Shown one piece after another: positions 8,797 to 17,062 of a stretch of DNA of 64,000 nt. The notes under the pieces were generated by a model that had not been told where the DNA came from, did no database searches, and saw nothing but the letters and a program-made list of their open reading frames with translations. The position numbers and the translations under genes were made by a program. Origin of the DNA: Variovorax sp. KK3. Lineage in GTDB: Bacteria; Pseudomonadota; Gammaproteobacteria; Burkholderiales; Burkholderiaceae_C. Location of the stretch: positions 39,134 to 103,133 of the forward strand of contig NZ_LYVO01000015.1 of NCBI RefSeq assembly GCF_001984055.1, in the 5' to 3' direction. Numbering within the stretch: the first letter of the stretch is position 1; every line of letters begins with the position of its first letter.

Positions 8797-9442
8797 AGCC
8801 CAGACCGCGCAGGGTCGTGATGCCGACGCCGCGCCCGTCGAGGCGCTTGCGCAGGCGGTGGATGATCACCTCCACCGCCTCGGGCTGCACGTCCGCTTCG
8901 TCGGAAAAAACGCGCTCGATGATCTGCTGCTTGGAAAAGGGCTCGCCGCTGCGCTGCACCAGCACCTTGAGCACGGCCTGCTCGCGCGGCGACAGCGCCA
9001 AGGCCTCGCCATGCAGCAGGAACTGCCGGCGCGCGGCGTCGTAGGCCAGCGGGCCGCAGGCCAGGCGCGGATGCTCGGTGCCGCGGGCGCGCCGCACCAG
9101 CGCGTGCAGCCGCGCTTCCAGCTCGGCCAGCGCGAAGGGCTTGGCCAGGAAGTCGTCGGCACCGGCGTTGAGCGAGCGCACCCGCTCGTCCACCGAGTCG
9201 CTGGCCGTGAGGATGAGTGCGGGCAGGCGCTGGTCGCGTGCGCGCAGGCGCTGCAGCACGGCGTGGCCGTCGAGCCCGGGCAGGCCCAGGTCGAGCACCA
9301 GCGCGTCGTGGTCGTGCTGCTGCAGCGCGCGATCCGCCAGGCGGCCGTCGTCCACCCAGTCGACCTGGATGCCGGCATGCTCCAGCGCCTTGCAGAGCCA
9401 GGTGCCCAGGGCGTGTTCGTCTTCGGCCAGCAGGATGCGCAT
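8765..9442 (-). CDS. OmpR-family response regulator (TctD-like)
   Basis: 225 residues. The N-terminal receiver has the acidic pair (AEDEHALG), the phosphoacceptor Asp in ALVLDLGLPGLDG, Thr in ILTASD and Lys in FLAKPF. The C-terminal winged helix of the OmpR type is recognised by LSPREQAVLKVLV, EVIIHRLRKRL and ITTLRGLGYAL. It overlaps the kinase gene, so the pair is a co-transcribed two-component system. No ribosome-binding site precedes the ATG. Instead CATAGT (complement of 9449-9454) lies 6 nt upstream, so this gene may have its own leaderless transcript inside the cluster. The likely targets are the neighbouring binding-protein genes. Confidence 0.92.
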   Translation of the reverse strand: MRILLAEDEHALGTWLCKALEHAGIQVDWVDDGRLADRALQQHDHDALVLDLGLPGLDGHAVLQRLRARDQRLPALILTASDSVDERVRSLNAGADDFLAKPFALAELEARLHALVRRARGTEHPRLACGPLAYDAARRQFLLHGEALALSPREQAVLKVLVQRSGEPFSKQQIIERVFSDEADVQPEAVEVIIHRLRKRLDGRGVGITTLRGLGYALEADEGGR

Positions 9443-9448
9443 GGCGCC

Positions 9449-9454
9449 ACTATG
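9449..9454 (-). promoter_or_regulatory. -10-like hexamer of the response-regulator gene
   Basis: CATAGT read on the minus strand, 6 nt before the ATG at 9442. No Shine-Dalgarno sequence and no convincing -35 are visible. If used, transcription would start at or next to the start codon. Confidence 0.35.
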
Positions 9455-9474
9455 CCGCGGCGGGCCGCATCGCT

Positions 9475-10506
9475 TCAGTCGGGCTTGATGTTGGCGCGGA
9501 CGATCACCTTCTTCCATCGCGCCTGCTCGCTCGCGATGAACTTCGCGAACTGTTCGGGCGTGTCGCCGATCGATTCCGCAGCGTCGCCCTTGAGCCGCTC
9601 CAGCGCGGCGGGCGCCTTCACCGCCTTCATGGTTTCGGCCGACAGCTTGGCCAGGTTCGCGGGCGCCAGGTTGGCCGGCGCCAACAGGCCGTACCACTGC
9701 GTCATCTCGAAGCCCGGGAAACCTTGTTCGGCGACCGTCGGCACGTCGGGCAGTTGCGGCAGGCGTTGCGCCGAGCCGGTGGCGACGCAGCGCAGCTTGC
9801 CCGCCTTGATGAACGGGATGACCGCCGCCGCGCCGATGGCCGAGGCGTCGAGCCGGCCGGCCATCAGGTCGGTCAGCATCGGGCCGGTGCCGCGGTAGGG
9901 CACGTGCAGCATGAAGATGTTGGACGTCATCTTCAGGTACTCGAAGGCCAGGTGGCCGGCGCTGCCGTTGCCGGCGGAGCCGTAGCTGAGCTTGCCGGGC
10001 TTGCTCTGCGCATAGGCGATCAGCTCCTTCAGGTTCTTGGCCGGCACGTCGGGATGCACCACGTACAGGCTGGGCACCTTGGCCAGCAGGCTGACGGGCT
10101 TGAAGTCCTTGTTCGCGTCGTACGGCAGCTTGTCGAAGATGTACGGGTTGACCGCCAGCGTGCCGATGTGGCCCAGGATCAGCGTGTGCTGGTCTTCGGC
10201 GCGCGCGACTTCGGTCATCGCGATGTTGCCGGCTGCGCCGGGCTTGTTGTCGACGAACACGCTCTGGCCCAGCGTGCGCGAGAGTTCGGCCGCGACCGAG
10301 CGGGCCACGATCTCCGAACTGCCGCCGGGCGCGAAGGGCACCACGAAGCGCAACGGCTTGGCTGGCCAGGCGGCCTGTGCCAGGGCGATGCGCGGAAGGG
10401 CGGCGGCCAGGCCGAGGGCGCCGGCCGTGCCGAGCAGACGGCGGCGGGTGGCGGAAATGTCGGACGTGGGCCCGGCGGGTCGCGGATCGTGCATGGCTGT
10501 CTCCAT
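9475..10506 (-). CDS. Bug/TctC-family substrate-binding protein with Tat-type signal
   Basis: 343 residues; an in-frame ATG at 10494 is an alternative start. The N-terminus has ATRRRLLGTAGALGL followed by a hydrophobic stretch and a likely cleavage after ALA or AQA, which looks Tat-like. The mature protein shows the family pattern: WPAKPLRFVVPFAPGGSSEI, VDNKPGAAGNIA, then YGSAGNGSAGHLAFEYL and VPYRGTGPMLTDLMAGRLD. These are periplasmic binding proteins for small carboxylates or aromatic acids, greatly expanded in Burkholderiales. It is encoded 32 nt upstream of the response regulator in the same direction. A small internal repeat, LAPANLAPANLA, is present near residue 280. The ligand cannot be deduced. 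Confidence 0.92.
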   Translation of the reverse strand: METAMHDPRPAGPTSDISATRRRLLGTAGALGLAAALPRIALAQAAWPAKPLRFVVPFAPGGSSEIVARSVAAELSRTLGQSVFVDNKPGAAGNIAMTEVARAEDQHTLILGHIGTLAVNPYIFDKLPYDANKDFKPVSLLAKVPSLYVVHPDVPAKNLKELIAYAQSKPGKLSYGSAGNGSAGHLAFEYLKMTSNIFMLHVPYRGTGPMLTDLMAGRLDASAIGAAAVIPFIKAGKLRCVATGSAQRLPQLPDVPTVAEQGFPGFEMTQWYGLLAPANLAPANLAKLSAETMKAVKAPAALERLKGDAAESIGDTPEQFAKFIASEQARWKKVIVRANIKPD

Positions 10507-10578
10507 CGGTTTGTTCGGAATGGGCCGATGGTGCCGTGCCGGAGCTTTCAGGAAGCTGTCGTTCCAGCGCCCGGTATC

Positions 10579-12207
10579 TCAGCGCCGCACCACGTAGCGC
10601 GTGACCACCGGCAGCGTCTCGCCCTGGTGAAAGGCCAGGCGGCGCTCGCGCAGCGCCATGTCGGCGGCGGTCGCACGGTGGAAGCGGCGCAGGTGCTCGG
10701 TCCACGATTCGTCGACCACCTCTTCGACGTAGCGGCCCGGCTCGGCGATGTCGTGCAGCAGCTCCCAGCCGATGGCGCCCTGGCCCAGGCGCGCGCGGCG
10801 GGTCTGCTGCATGACCATGTGGAAGGCGGCGGCGCGGGCCGGGTCGATCAGGTATTCGATGGTGACCACCACGCGGCCTTCCTCTCCCGGCGCCTCGGCC
10901 GGCGGACCCTTGGCCCAGCCCTTGCGCGCGGGGGTGGTGTCTTCGTCCTCGCCCACGTGGTCGGTGACGTAGCGGATCGCCACCAGCATGCACACGGTGC
11001 CGCTGGCCGCGCCGATGCCCAGGGTGATGTGCAGCGAGGACAGCTCCGCCACCTGCCCCCAGAGCGCCGCACCGAAGGCGCTCGCGCCCATGATCGCCAT
11101 CTGGTAGATCGACATCCCGCGCGCGCGCACCCAGTCGGGCAGCGCGAGCTGGGCCGAAACCGACAGCGAGTTCGCCGTGGTGATCCAGGCCATGCCGCCG
11201 CAGAACATGGCCGGCACCGCCACCCAGGCATTGGGCGCCACCGCCATCACCGCCGTGGCGGCCGACTGCAGCAGCGCGCCGCGCATCACCAGCTGGTCGC
11301 GCGACAGGGCCTGGCGCAGCCGCGGCAGGAACATCACCGCGGTGATGGCGCCCGTGCCCATGGCCGCCAGCAGCAGCGTGAAGGTGCCGGCCCCGCCGCC
11401 CTGCAGGTTGCGTGCGAGCAGCGGCAGCAGCGCCAGCAGCGCGGTCGAGTGCAGGAAGAAGATCGAGATGCGCGTGAGCACCGCCCGCATGCGCTGCGAC
11501 TGCCGCACGAACTGCACGCCCACGCGCATGGCGCTGATCAGCTTCTCGCGGCCCAGCGGATTCGGCTTGTGCTCGCGCCGCCAGCGCATCACGATGAAGC
11601 CCGAGGCCACGCACAGCACCGCGTTGAGCCCGAAGACCCAGACGGTGCCCGCGCTCGCGATCAGCGTGCCGGCCAGCAGCGGCCCGACGATGCGCGATGC
11701 ATTCATGGCCAAGCCGTTGAGCCCCAGCGCCGCTGGCAGGTGCGTGCGCGGCACCAGCTCGGGCACGATGGCCGAGAACACCGGCCAGCGCAGCGCCAGG
11801 CCGATGCCGTTGGCGAAGGTCAGCGCCAGCAGCAGCGGTGCGCTCATCAGGTCGAGCACCACGGCGCCGCACAGCACGATGGCGGCACCGGCCAGCCAGA
11901 ACTGGGTGGCGACCAGCCAACGCCGCCGGTCCAGGATGTCGGCCAGTGCGCCGCTGGGCAGGCCCAGCAGGAACACGGGCAGGGTGGACGCCGACTGGAC
12001 CAGCGCCACCCACATCGGCGAGGTGGTCAGCGAGGTCATCATCCATGCGGCGGCCACGTCGTTCATCCACATGCAGATGTTGGCCACGAGCCAGGTGGTC
12101 CAGAGCAGGCGGAAGACCGGCAGCCCGAGCGGCTCGAAAGGGCCGATGCGCGGCGGCGGCACGCGCTTCGGGACGACGGGGCTTTCTTCTGGCGAGATCG
12201 GGGGCAT
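10579..12207 (-). CDS. MFS exporter (EntS/MFS_3 type) with C-terminal monooxygenase-like domain
   Basis: 542 residues. About the first 400 residues contain twelve hydrophobic segments of the MFS_3 (enterobactin-exporter-like) class, with the cytoplasmic loop GLPSGALADILDRRRWL between early helices. The last 100 or so residues (from VVVTIEYLIDP through WTEHLRRFHRAT to the end) look like the antibiotic-biosynthesis-monooxygenase/DUF-type cytoplasmic domain frequently fused to this exporter class. Predicted role: proton-driven efflux at the inner membrane; substrate unknown. It begins 7 nt after the stop of the Lrp/AsnC gene on the same strand, so the regulator probably controls it. Confidence 0.87.
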   Translation of the reverse strand: MPPISPEESPVVPKRVPPPRIGPFEPLGLPVFRLLWTTWLVANICMWMNDVAAAWMMTSLTTSPMWVALVQSASTLPVFLLGLPSGALADILDRRRWLVATQFWLAGAAIVLCGAVVLDLMSAPLLLALTFANGIGLALRWPVFSAIVPELVPRTHLPAALGLNGLAMNASRIVGPLLAGTLIASAGTVWVFGLNAVLCVASGFIVMRWRREHKPNPLGREKLISAMRVGVQFVRQSQRMRAVLTRISIFFLHSTALLALLPLLARNLQGGGAGTFTLLLAAMGTGAITAVMFLPRLRQALSRDQLVMRGALLQSAATAVMAVAPNAWVAVPAMFCGGMAWITTANSLSVSAQLALPDWVRARGMSIYQMAIMGASAFGAALWGQVAELSSLHITLGIGAASGTVCMLVAIRYVTDHVGEDEDTTPARKGWAKGPPAEAPGEEGRVVVTIEYLIDPARAAAFHMVMQQTRRARLGQGAIGWELLHDIAEPGRYVEEVVDESWTEHLRRFHRATAADMALRERRLAFHQGETLPVVTRYVVRR

Positions 12208-12214
12208 GGGCCGG

Positions 12215-12727
12215 CTATTGTCCGGCGCCCGGACGCCCGGGCTTGCCGGTCTTCTTCGCCAAGTGGCCCAGCGGCAACGCCCGGCTGGCCTTGACCTCGC
12301 CCAGCGAGAAGCTGGTATGGAGGTCTTTCACGTTGGGCAGGTGCATCAGGCTGTTGAGGGCGAAACGGGAAAAACCGTCCAGGTCTTCCGCCACCACCTG
12401 GAGCTCGAACATGCCGGTGCCGCTGATGTAGTGGCAGGCGACCACCTCGGGCAGCTTGCGGATGGCGTCCTCGATCTTGCGCGTGACTTCGCCGGTGGCG
12501 CGGTCGGTGTCGAGCCTCACGAAGGCCAGCACGCCCAGGCCGATCTTGTGCCGGTCGATCTCGGCGTGGTAGCCGACGATGTAGCCGTCCTTCTCGAGCG
12601 CGCGCACACGGCGCCAACACGGGGCGGCGGACAGGCCCACGCGCTGCGCGAGTTCGGCGTTGGTGAGCCTTGCATCGGCCTGCAGTTCTTGCAGGATGGC
12701 GAGGTCGAACTTGTCAATGCTTTCCAT
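12215..12727 (-). CDS. Lrp/AsnC-family transcriptional regulator
   Basis: 170 residues from the ATG at 12727; an in-frame extension to 12967 would run into the divergent promoter region and the start of the next gene, so it is rejected. The sequence opens IDKFDLAILQELQADARLTNAELAQRVGLSAAPCWRRVRALE, the standard Lrp helix-turn-helix, followed by the RAM ligand-binding domain with YISGTGMFELQVVAEDL. Lrp/AsnC proteins bind amino acids or related metabolites and commonly regulate divergent genes. Here the divergent gene is the indolepyruvate oxidoreductase and the co-oriented gene is the MFS exporter, so an aromatic amino-acid-derived signal is plausible. A palindrome overlapping its own -10 suggests autoregulation. 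Confidence 0.93.
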   Translation of the reverse strand: MESIDKFDLAILQELQADARLTNAELAQRVGLSAAPCWRRVRALEKDGYIVGYHAEIDRHKIGLGVLAFVRLDTDRATGEVTRKIEDAIRKLPEVVACHYISGTGMFELQVVAEDLDGFSRFALNSLMHLPNVKDLHTSFSLGEVKASRALPLGHLAKKTGKPGRPGAGQ

Positions 12728-12735
12728 GGAGTGGC

Positions 12736-12749
12736 ATCTTAAGCAAGAT
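12736..12749. promoter_or_regulatory. Candidate operator of the Lrp/AsnC regulator
   Basis: Perfect inverted repeat ATCTT-AAGC-AAGAT. Its left arm contains, on the minus strand, the hexamer TAAGAT ending 8 nt before the regulator's ATG, so a protein bound here would block that promoter. It lies 157 nt from the divergent oxidoreductase start. The match is to sequence symmetry only; binding is inferred. Confidence 0.45.
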
Positions 12750-12905
12750 CCTTTCAAATGGGGTGCTTGATCGGGCAAAGAACGCAAACACCTATCAAGA
12801 GGCCAGGCATACACTTTGCGAGCATCATGGCTGCGGGGCGCATACCCGGGCCCCACCCAACCACCCGCCACTGCCCACAAGGCACAGCCACCGGAGACAC
12901 CGACG

Positions 12906-15900
12906 ATGAACGCACCGCTGCCAGAGCACATTCGCAAGGCACTCGAAACGGTCACGCTCGACGACAAATACAGCCTCGACTATGGCCGCGCCTTCATGAG
13001 CGGCGTGCAGGCGCTGGTCAAGTTGCCCATGCTGCAGCGCCTGCGCGACCAGCAGGCCGGCAAGAACACGGCGGGCTTCATCAGCGGCTACCGCGGCTCC
13101 CCGCTCGGCGGCTACGACCAGGCGCTGTGGAAGGCCAGCAAGTTCCTCAAGGAACAGAACATCGTCTTCCAGCCGGGCGTGAACGAAGAGCTCGCAGCCA
13201 CCGCGCTCTGGGGCACGCAGCAGTTGGGTTTCGCGCCGCCTGGCACCAACAAGTACGACGGCGTCTTCGGCATCTGGTACGGCAAGGGCCCGGGCGTGGA
13301 CCGTTGCTCCGACGTCTTCAAGCACGCCAACATGGCCGGTACCACGCCCTGGGGCGGCGTGATCGCGGTGGCCGGCGACGATCACATCTCGAAGAGCTCG
13401 ACGGCAGCGCACCAAAGCGACCACATCTTCAAGGCCTGCGGCACGCCGGTGTTCTTTCCGACCAACGTGCAGGAAATTCTCGACCTGGGCATCCATGCTT
13501 TCGCGATGAGCCGCTTCGCCGGCATCTGGTCGGGCATGAAGACGATCCAGGAGATCGTCGAATCCAGCGCCACCGCGATGATCGATCCCGAGCGCGTCGA
13601 GATCGTCATGCCCACCGACTTCCAGATGCCGCCCGGCGGCCTGCACATCCGCTGGCCCGACCACGCTCTGGAGCAGGAGGCGCGGCTGATGCACTACAAG
13701 TGGTACGCCGCGCTGGCCTACATCCGCGCCAACCGGCTCAATCACAACGTGATCGAAGGCCCGAACGACCGCTTCGGCATCATGGCCAGCGGCAAGGCAT
13801 TCAACGACACGCGCCAGGCCCTGATCGACCTGGGCCTGGACGATGCGGCCTGCCGGCAGCTGGGCATCCGCCTGCACAAGGTGGCCGTGGTGTGGCCGCT
13901 CGAGGCGCAGCTCACGCGCGCCTTCGCCACCGGCCTGCAGGAAATCCTGGTGGTCGAAGAGAAGCGCCAGGTCATCGAATACCAGCTCAAGGAAGAGCTC
14001 TACAACTGGCGCGGCGACGTGCGGCCCAACGTGGTCGGCAAGTTCGACGAAGGCGAGGTGCACGAGGCCGAGGGCTACTCGGGCGGCGAATGGTCGATGC
14101 CCAACCCCACCGCCCACACCCTGCTGCGTGCCAATGCCGACCTGAATCCGGCGCTGATCGCCAAGGCCATCGCCACGCGCCTGAAGAAGACGGGCCTGCT
14201 GGCCGCGGCCGGCACCGACATGGCGGCGCGCATCGACGCGCAGCTTGCCATCCTCGAGGCCAAGGAGCGCGCCATGGCTGCGCCGCAGATCGTGAGCCCG
14301 GTCGACGCGAGCCGCCAGCCGTGGTTCTGCTCGGGCTGCCCGCACAACACCAGCACCGTCGTGCCCGAGGGCTCTCGTGCCATGGGCGGCATCGGCTGCC
14401 ATTTCATGGCGACCTGGATGGACCGCTCGACGATCGGCTTCACGCAGATGGGCGGCGAGGGCGTGCCATGGGTGGGCCAGCAGCCCTTCACCACCGACCC
14501 GCACATCTTCGCCAACCTGGGCGACGGCACCTACTTCCACAGCGGCCTGCTGGCGATCCGCCAGAGCATCGCGGCCGGCGTCAACATCACCTACAAGATC
14601 CTCTACAACGACGCGGTGGCCATGACCGGCGGCCAGCAGGTGGGTGAGCGGCCCGAGGGCCATTCGGTGCTGCAGATCGCCGAGAGCCTGCATGCCGAGG
14701 GCGCGGTCAAGGTCGTGATCGTGACCGACGAGCCCGAGAAGTACGAGGGCGTGAACGTTCCCGGCCAGGACGTGAAGGTGCGCCACCGCGACGAGCTGGA
14801 CGAGATCCAGCGCGAGTTCCGCGAGATCAAGGGCACCACCGCCATCATCTACGACCAGACCTGCGCCACCGAGAAGCGCCGCCGCCGCAAGCGTGGTACG
14901 GCGGTCGACCCGGCCAAGCGCGTCGTCATCAATGAGCTGGTCTGCGAAGGCTGCGGCGACTGCAGCGTGAAGAGCAACTGCCTGTCGGTGGAGCCGCTGG
15001 AAACCGAATTCGGCCGCAAGCGCACCATCAACCAGAGCACCTGCAACAAGGACATGAGCTGCCTGAAGGGCTTCTGCCCGAGTTTCGTCACCGTCGAGGG
15101 CGGGCAGCTGAAGAAAAAGGCCAAGAGCAAGGCCGGCACGCCGGCCGAGCTGGGCGCGCTGTCCGAGCCGGTGCTGCCTTCGCTGGCCGGCGGCCAGGTC
15201 TGGGGCATCGTGGTCGCCGGTGTCGGCGGCACGGGCGTCATCACCATCGGCCAGCTGCTGGGCATGGCGACGCACATCGAGGGCAAGGGCATCGTCACGC
15301 AAGACGCGGCCGGCCTGGCCCAGAAGGGCGGCGCCACCTGGAGCCATGTGCTGATCGGCGAAACACAGGGCGACATCCGTACCACGCGCGTGGGCACGGC
15401 CGCGGCCGACCTCGTGCTGGCCTGCGACCCGCTGGTGAGCATCAATGCCGAAACCATGGCGCGCATGCGCGAGGGCCGCACCCACGTGGCGCTCAACAGC
15501 CACAGCACGCCCACGGCGGCCTTCGTGCGCAATGCCGACTGGCAGAACCCGCAGGAGGCCTGCGCCGCCGAGATCGCACGTGCCGTCGGCGCCGAGGGCC
15601 TGGGCGCCTTCGATGCGGACGCTGCCGCGACCTCGCTGATGGGCGACACCATCTACGTCAACCCGATGATCCTGGGCTATGCCTGGCAGAAGGGCTGGAT
15701 CCCGCTCGAGCACGCCTCGCTGATGCGCGCGATCGAACTCAATGCCGTGGCGATCGAGAACAACAAGGCCGCGTTCGAATGGGGCCGGCAGGCAGCTGAG
15801 CGCCCGCAGGAGTTCGGCAAGCGGCTCAATCCCGGGCAGGTGATCGAGTTCAAGAAGCGCGAGACGGTCGACAGCCTGGTGGCGCGCCGCGTCGAGTTCC

Positions 15901-16511
15901 TCACGGCCTACCAGAACGCGGCTCACGCCGGTGAATACAAGCGCTTCGTCGCCAAGGTGCAGCAAGCCGAGTCCGCGCTGGGCAAGACCAGCCTGGCCGA
16001 GACGGTCGCCCGCTACCTGTTCAAGCTCATGGCCTACAAGGACGAATACGAAGTTGCGCGCCTGCATGCCGACCGCACGTTCCTGGACCGTGTCGAGGGC
16101 ATGTTCGAGGGCGACTTCAAGCTCAACTACCACCTCGCCCCGCCCATCATTGCCCACCGCAATGCCAAGGGCGAGCTGCAGAAGCAGAAGTTCGGCCCGG
16201 CCATGTTGACGGGCTTCCGCCTGCTGGCGAAGCTCAAGGGACTGCGCGGCACGGCGCTCGACCCCTTCGGCCGCACCGAGGAGCGCCGCACCGAACGCGC
16301 GTTGATCGGCGAATACCGCGCCAGCATCGACGAAGTGCTGGCCGGCCTGAACGCCGGCAACCACGCGCAGGCGCTGGAGATCGCGGCACTGCCGGAGCTG
16401 ATCCGCGGCTACGGCCACGTGAAGGAGCGCAACCTGAAGGCCGCGCGGAGCCGCTGGACCGAGCTGATGGCCCGCTGGCGCAACCCCCAGGCCGGCCGCG
16501 CGGCCGCCTGA
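12906..16511 (+). CDS. Fused indolepyruvate ferredoxin oxidoreductase
   Basis: 1201 residues from the ATG at 12906, with GGAG at 12893-12896. Order: an N-terminal 2-oxoacid-oxidoreductase region with GYRGSPLGGYD; a thiamine-diphosphate domain (about 440-640) with CSGCPHNTST, GGIGCHFM and LGDGTYFHSG; a [4Fe-4S] cysteine cluster (CEGCGDCSVKSNC at about residue 680 and CNKDMSCLKGFC at about 714); then the gamma-type domain beginning GVGGTGVITIGQLLG. The single chain thus corresponds to IorA plus IorB. The expected reaction is oxidative decarboxylation of aryl pyruvates (indolepyruvate, phenylpyruvate, hydroxyphenylpyruvate) to the aryl-acetyl-CoA with reduction of ferredoxin or another acceptor. 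It is divergent from the Lrp/AsnC regulator. Confidence 0.93.
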   Translation: MNAPLPEHIRKALETVTLDDKYSLDYGRAFMSGVQALVKLPMLQRLRDQQAGKNTAGFISGYRGSPLGGYDQALWKASKFLKEQNIVFQPGVNEELAATALWGTQQLGFAPPGTNKYDGVFGIWYGKGPGVDRCSDVFKHANMAGTTPWGGVIAVAGDDHISKSSTAAHQSDHIFKACGTPVFFPTNVQEILDLGIHAFAMSRFAGIWSGMKTIQEIVESSATAMIDPERVEIVMPTDFQMPPGGLHIRWPDHALEQEARLMHYKWYAALAYIRANRLNHNVIEGPNDRFGIMASGKAFNDTRQALIDLGLDDAACRQLGIRLHKVAVVWPLEAQLTRAFATGLQEILVVEEKRQVIEYQLKEELYNWRGDVRPNVVGKFDEGEVHEAEGYSGGEWSMPNPTAHTLLRANADLNPALIAKAIATRLKKTGLLAAAGTDMAARIDAQLAILEAKERAMAAPQIVSPVDASRQPWFCSGCPHNTSTVVPEGSRAMGGIGCHFMATWMDRSTIGFTQMGGEGVPWVGQQPFTTDPHIFANLGDGTYFHSGLLAIRQSIAAGVNITYKILYNDAVAMTGGQQVGERPEGHSVLQIAESLHAEGAVKVVIVTDEPEKYEGVNVPGQDVKVRHRDELDEIQREFREIKGTTAIIYDQTCATEKRRRRKRGTAVDPAKRVVINELVCEGCGDCSVKSNCLSVEPLETEFGRKRTINQSTCNKDMSCLKGFCPSFVTVEGGQLKKKAKSKAGTPAELGALSEPVLPSLAGGQVWGIVVAGVGGTGVITIGQLLGMATHIEGKGIVTQDAAGLAQKGGATWSHVLIGETQGDIRTTRVGTAAADLVLACDPLVSINAETMARMREGRTHVALNSHSTPTAAFVRNADWQNPQEACAAEIARAVGAEGLGAFDADAAATSLMGDTIYVNPMILGYAWQKGWIPLEHASLMRAIELNAVAIENNKAAFEWGRQAAERPQEFGKRLNPGQVIEFKKRETVDSLVARRVEFLTAYQNAAHAGEYKRFVAKVQQAESALGKTSLAETVARYLFKLMAYKDEYEVARLHADRTFLDRVEGMFEGDFKLNYHLAPPIIAHRNAKGELQKQKFGPAMLTGFRLLAKLKGLRGTALDPFGRTEERRTERALIGEYRASIDEVLAGLNAGNHAQALEIAALPELIRGYGHVKERNLKAARSRWTELMARWRNPQAGRAAA

Positions 16512-16522
16512 GCTTCGTCGGC

Positions 16523-16553
16523 GAGGGTTTCCGGCAGCGCCGCGAAAGCCCTC
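16523..16553 (+). terminator. Hairpin downstream of the oxidoreductase gene
   Basis: Stem GAGGG-TTT-C-CGGC with loop AGC pairs with GCCG-(C)-G-AAA-(G)-CCCTC, with two single-base bulges. It begins 12 nt after the stop codon. No T-run follows, so it is a possible weak terminator or mRNA 3'-end stabiliser rather than a canonical intrinsic terminator. Confidence 0.4.
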
Positions 16554-16596
16554 CCCGCCCGGCCGGCTTAGGTCCGGCGGGCCGAACGCCGTTGAA

Positions 16597-16602
16597 TACA
16601 AT
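16597..16602 (+). promoter_or_regulatory. -10-like hexamer upstream of yajC-secD-secF
   Basis: TACAAT at this position, a hexamer that also occurs upstream of pgk and of the class I aldolase in this window. It leaves a leader of about 115 nt before yajC, and that leader contains the 9-bp hairpin at 16665-16688. No clear -35 is visible. Confidence 0.4.
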
Positions 16603-16664
16603 GCGCGGTGGTGTGCGGGGCCCGGCCCCGCCTTCGCGCGTCTTGCGTCAGCTGCGCGCGGAAC

Positions 16665-16688
16665 CGCGAAACCCTCGGAGGTTTCGCG
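16665..16688 (+). promoter_or_regulatory. Leader hairpin upstream of yajC
   Basis: Perfect 9-bp stem CGCGAAACC / GGTTTCGCG with a six-base loop CTCGGA. It ends 29 nt before the yajC start codon and just before a C-rich tract, without a T-run. It could be an attenuator or an mRNA-stability element of the sec operon leader. Confidence 0.45.
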
Positions 16689-16717
16689 CTCCCCCTTCCC
16701 CTTTGCTGGAGACTTCC

Positions 16718-17053
16718 TTGCTCATTTCCACCGCTCACGCCCAGACCGCGCCCGCTCCTGCAGCCGGCGGGGGCGACATGATGTCCTCGCTCGGCAGCAT
16801 GCTCCCGCTGCTGCTGATGTTCGTGGTGCTGTACTTCGTGATGATCCGCCCCCAGATGAAGCGCCAGAAGGAAGCGCGCTCCATGCTCGAGGCCCTGGCC
16901 AAGGGCGACGAAGTCGCCACCGCCGGCGGCCTGCTCGGCCGGATCACCCAACTCGGCGAACAATACCTGACGGTCGAGATCGCCAAGGGCATCGAGGTGC
17001 AGGTGCAGCGCTCTGCGGTCGTTCAGGTCCTGCCCAAGGGCGCGATTAAATAG
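16718..17053 (+). CDS. yajC: Sec translocon accessory subunit YajC
   Basis: 111 residues from a TTG start at 16718, chosen because GGAGA (16708-16712) sits 5 nt upstream and because the resulting length and N-terminus (LISTAHAQT) fit the family; the in-frame ATG at 16592 would add 42 Arg/Pro-rich residues. One membrane helix (MLPLLLMFVVLYFVMIRPQ) is followed by the conserved RPQMKRQKE and a soluble domain with KGDEVATAGGLLGRI. YajC associates with SecD and SecF and the SecYEG channel in the inner membrane. It is first in the yajC-secD-secF operon. The tgt and queA genes often found upstream of yajC are absent here. Confidence 0.92.
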   Translation: MLISTAHAQTAPAPAAGGGDMMSSLGSMLPLLLMFVVLYFVMIRPQMKRQKEARSMLEALAKGDEVATAGGLLGRITQLGEQYLTVEIAKGIEVQVQRSAVVQVLPKGAIK

Positions 17054-17062
17054 GAGGAAAAC

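Noticed and set aside
8765..12070. Minus-strand fusion frame joining the response regulator to upstream sequence
   Set aside because: The extra 800-odd residues are an off-frame reading of the MFS and TctC genes. The receiver begins cleanly at the ATG at 9442.
9217..12294. Long plus-strand open frame of about 1025 codons opposite the MFS, TctC and response-regulator genes
   Set aside because: It runs antisense through several well-supported minus-strand genes, is rich in Arg, Gly, His and Gln, and has no recognisable domain. This is the usual shadow frame of GC-rich coding DNA.
12825..16601. Minus-strand open frame of about 1258 codons opposite the indolepyruvate oxidoreductase
   Set aside because: It mirrors the real gene exactly and its composition (His, Arg, Asp, Val repeats) is that of an antisense shadow. 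Similar frames at 2350-4089, 20051-22294, 30202-31887, 46675-48783, 53335-55446 and 59078-60826 were rejected for the same reason.
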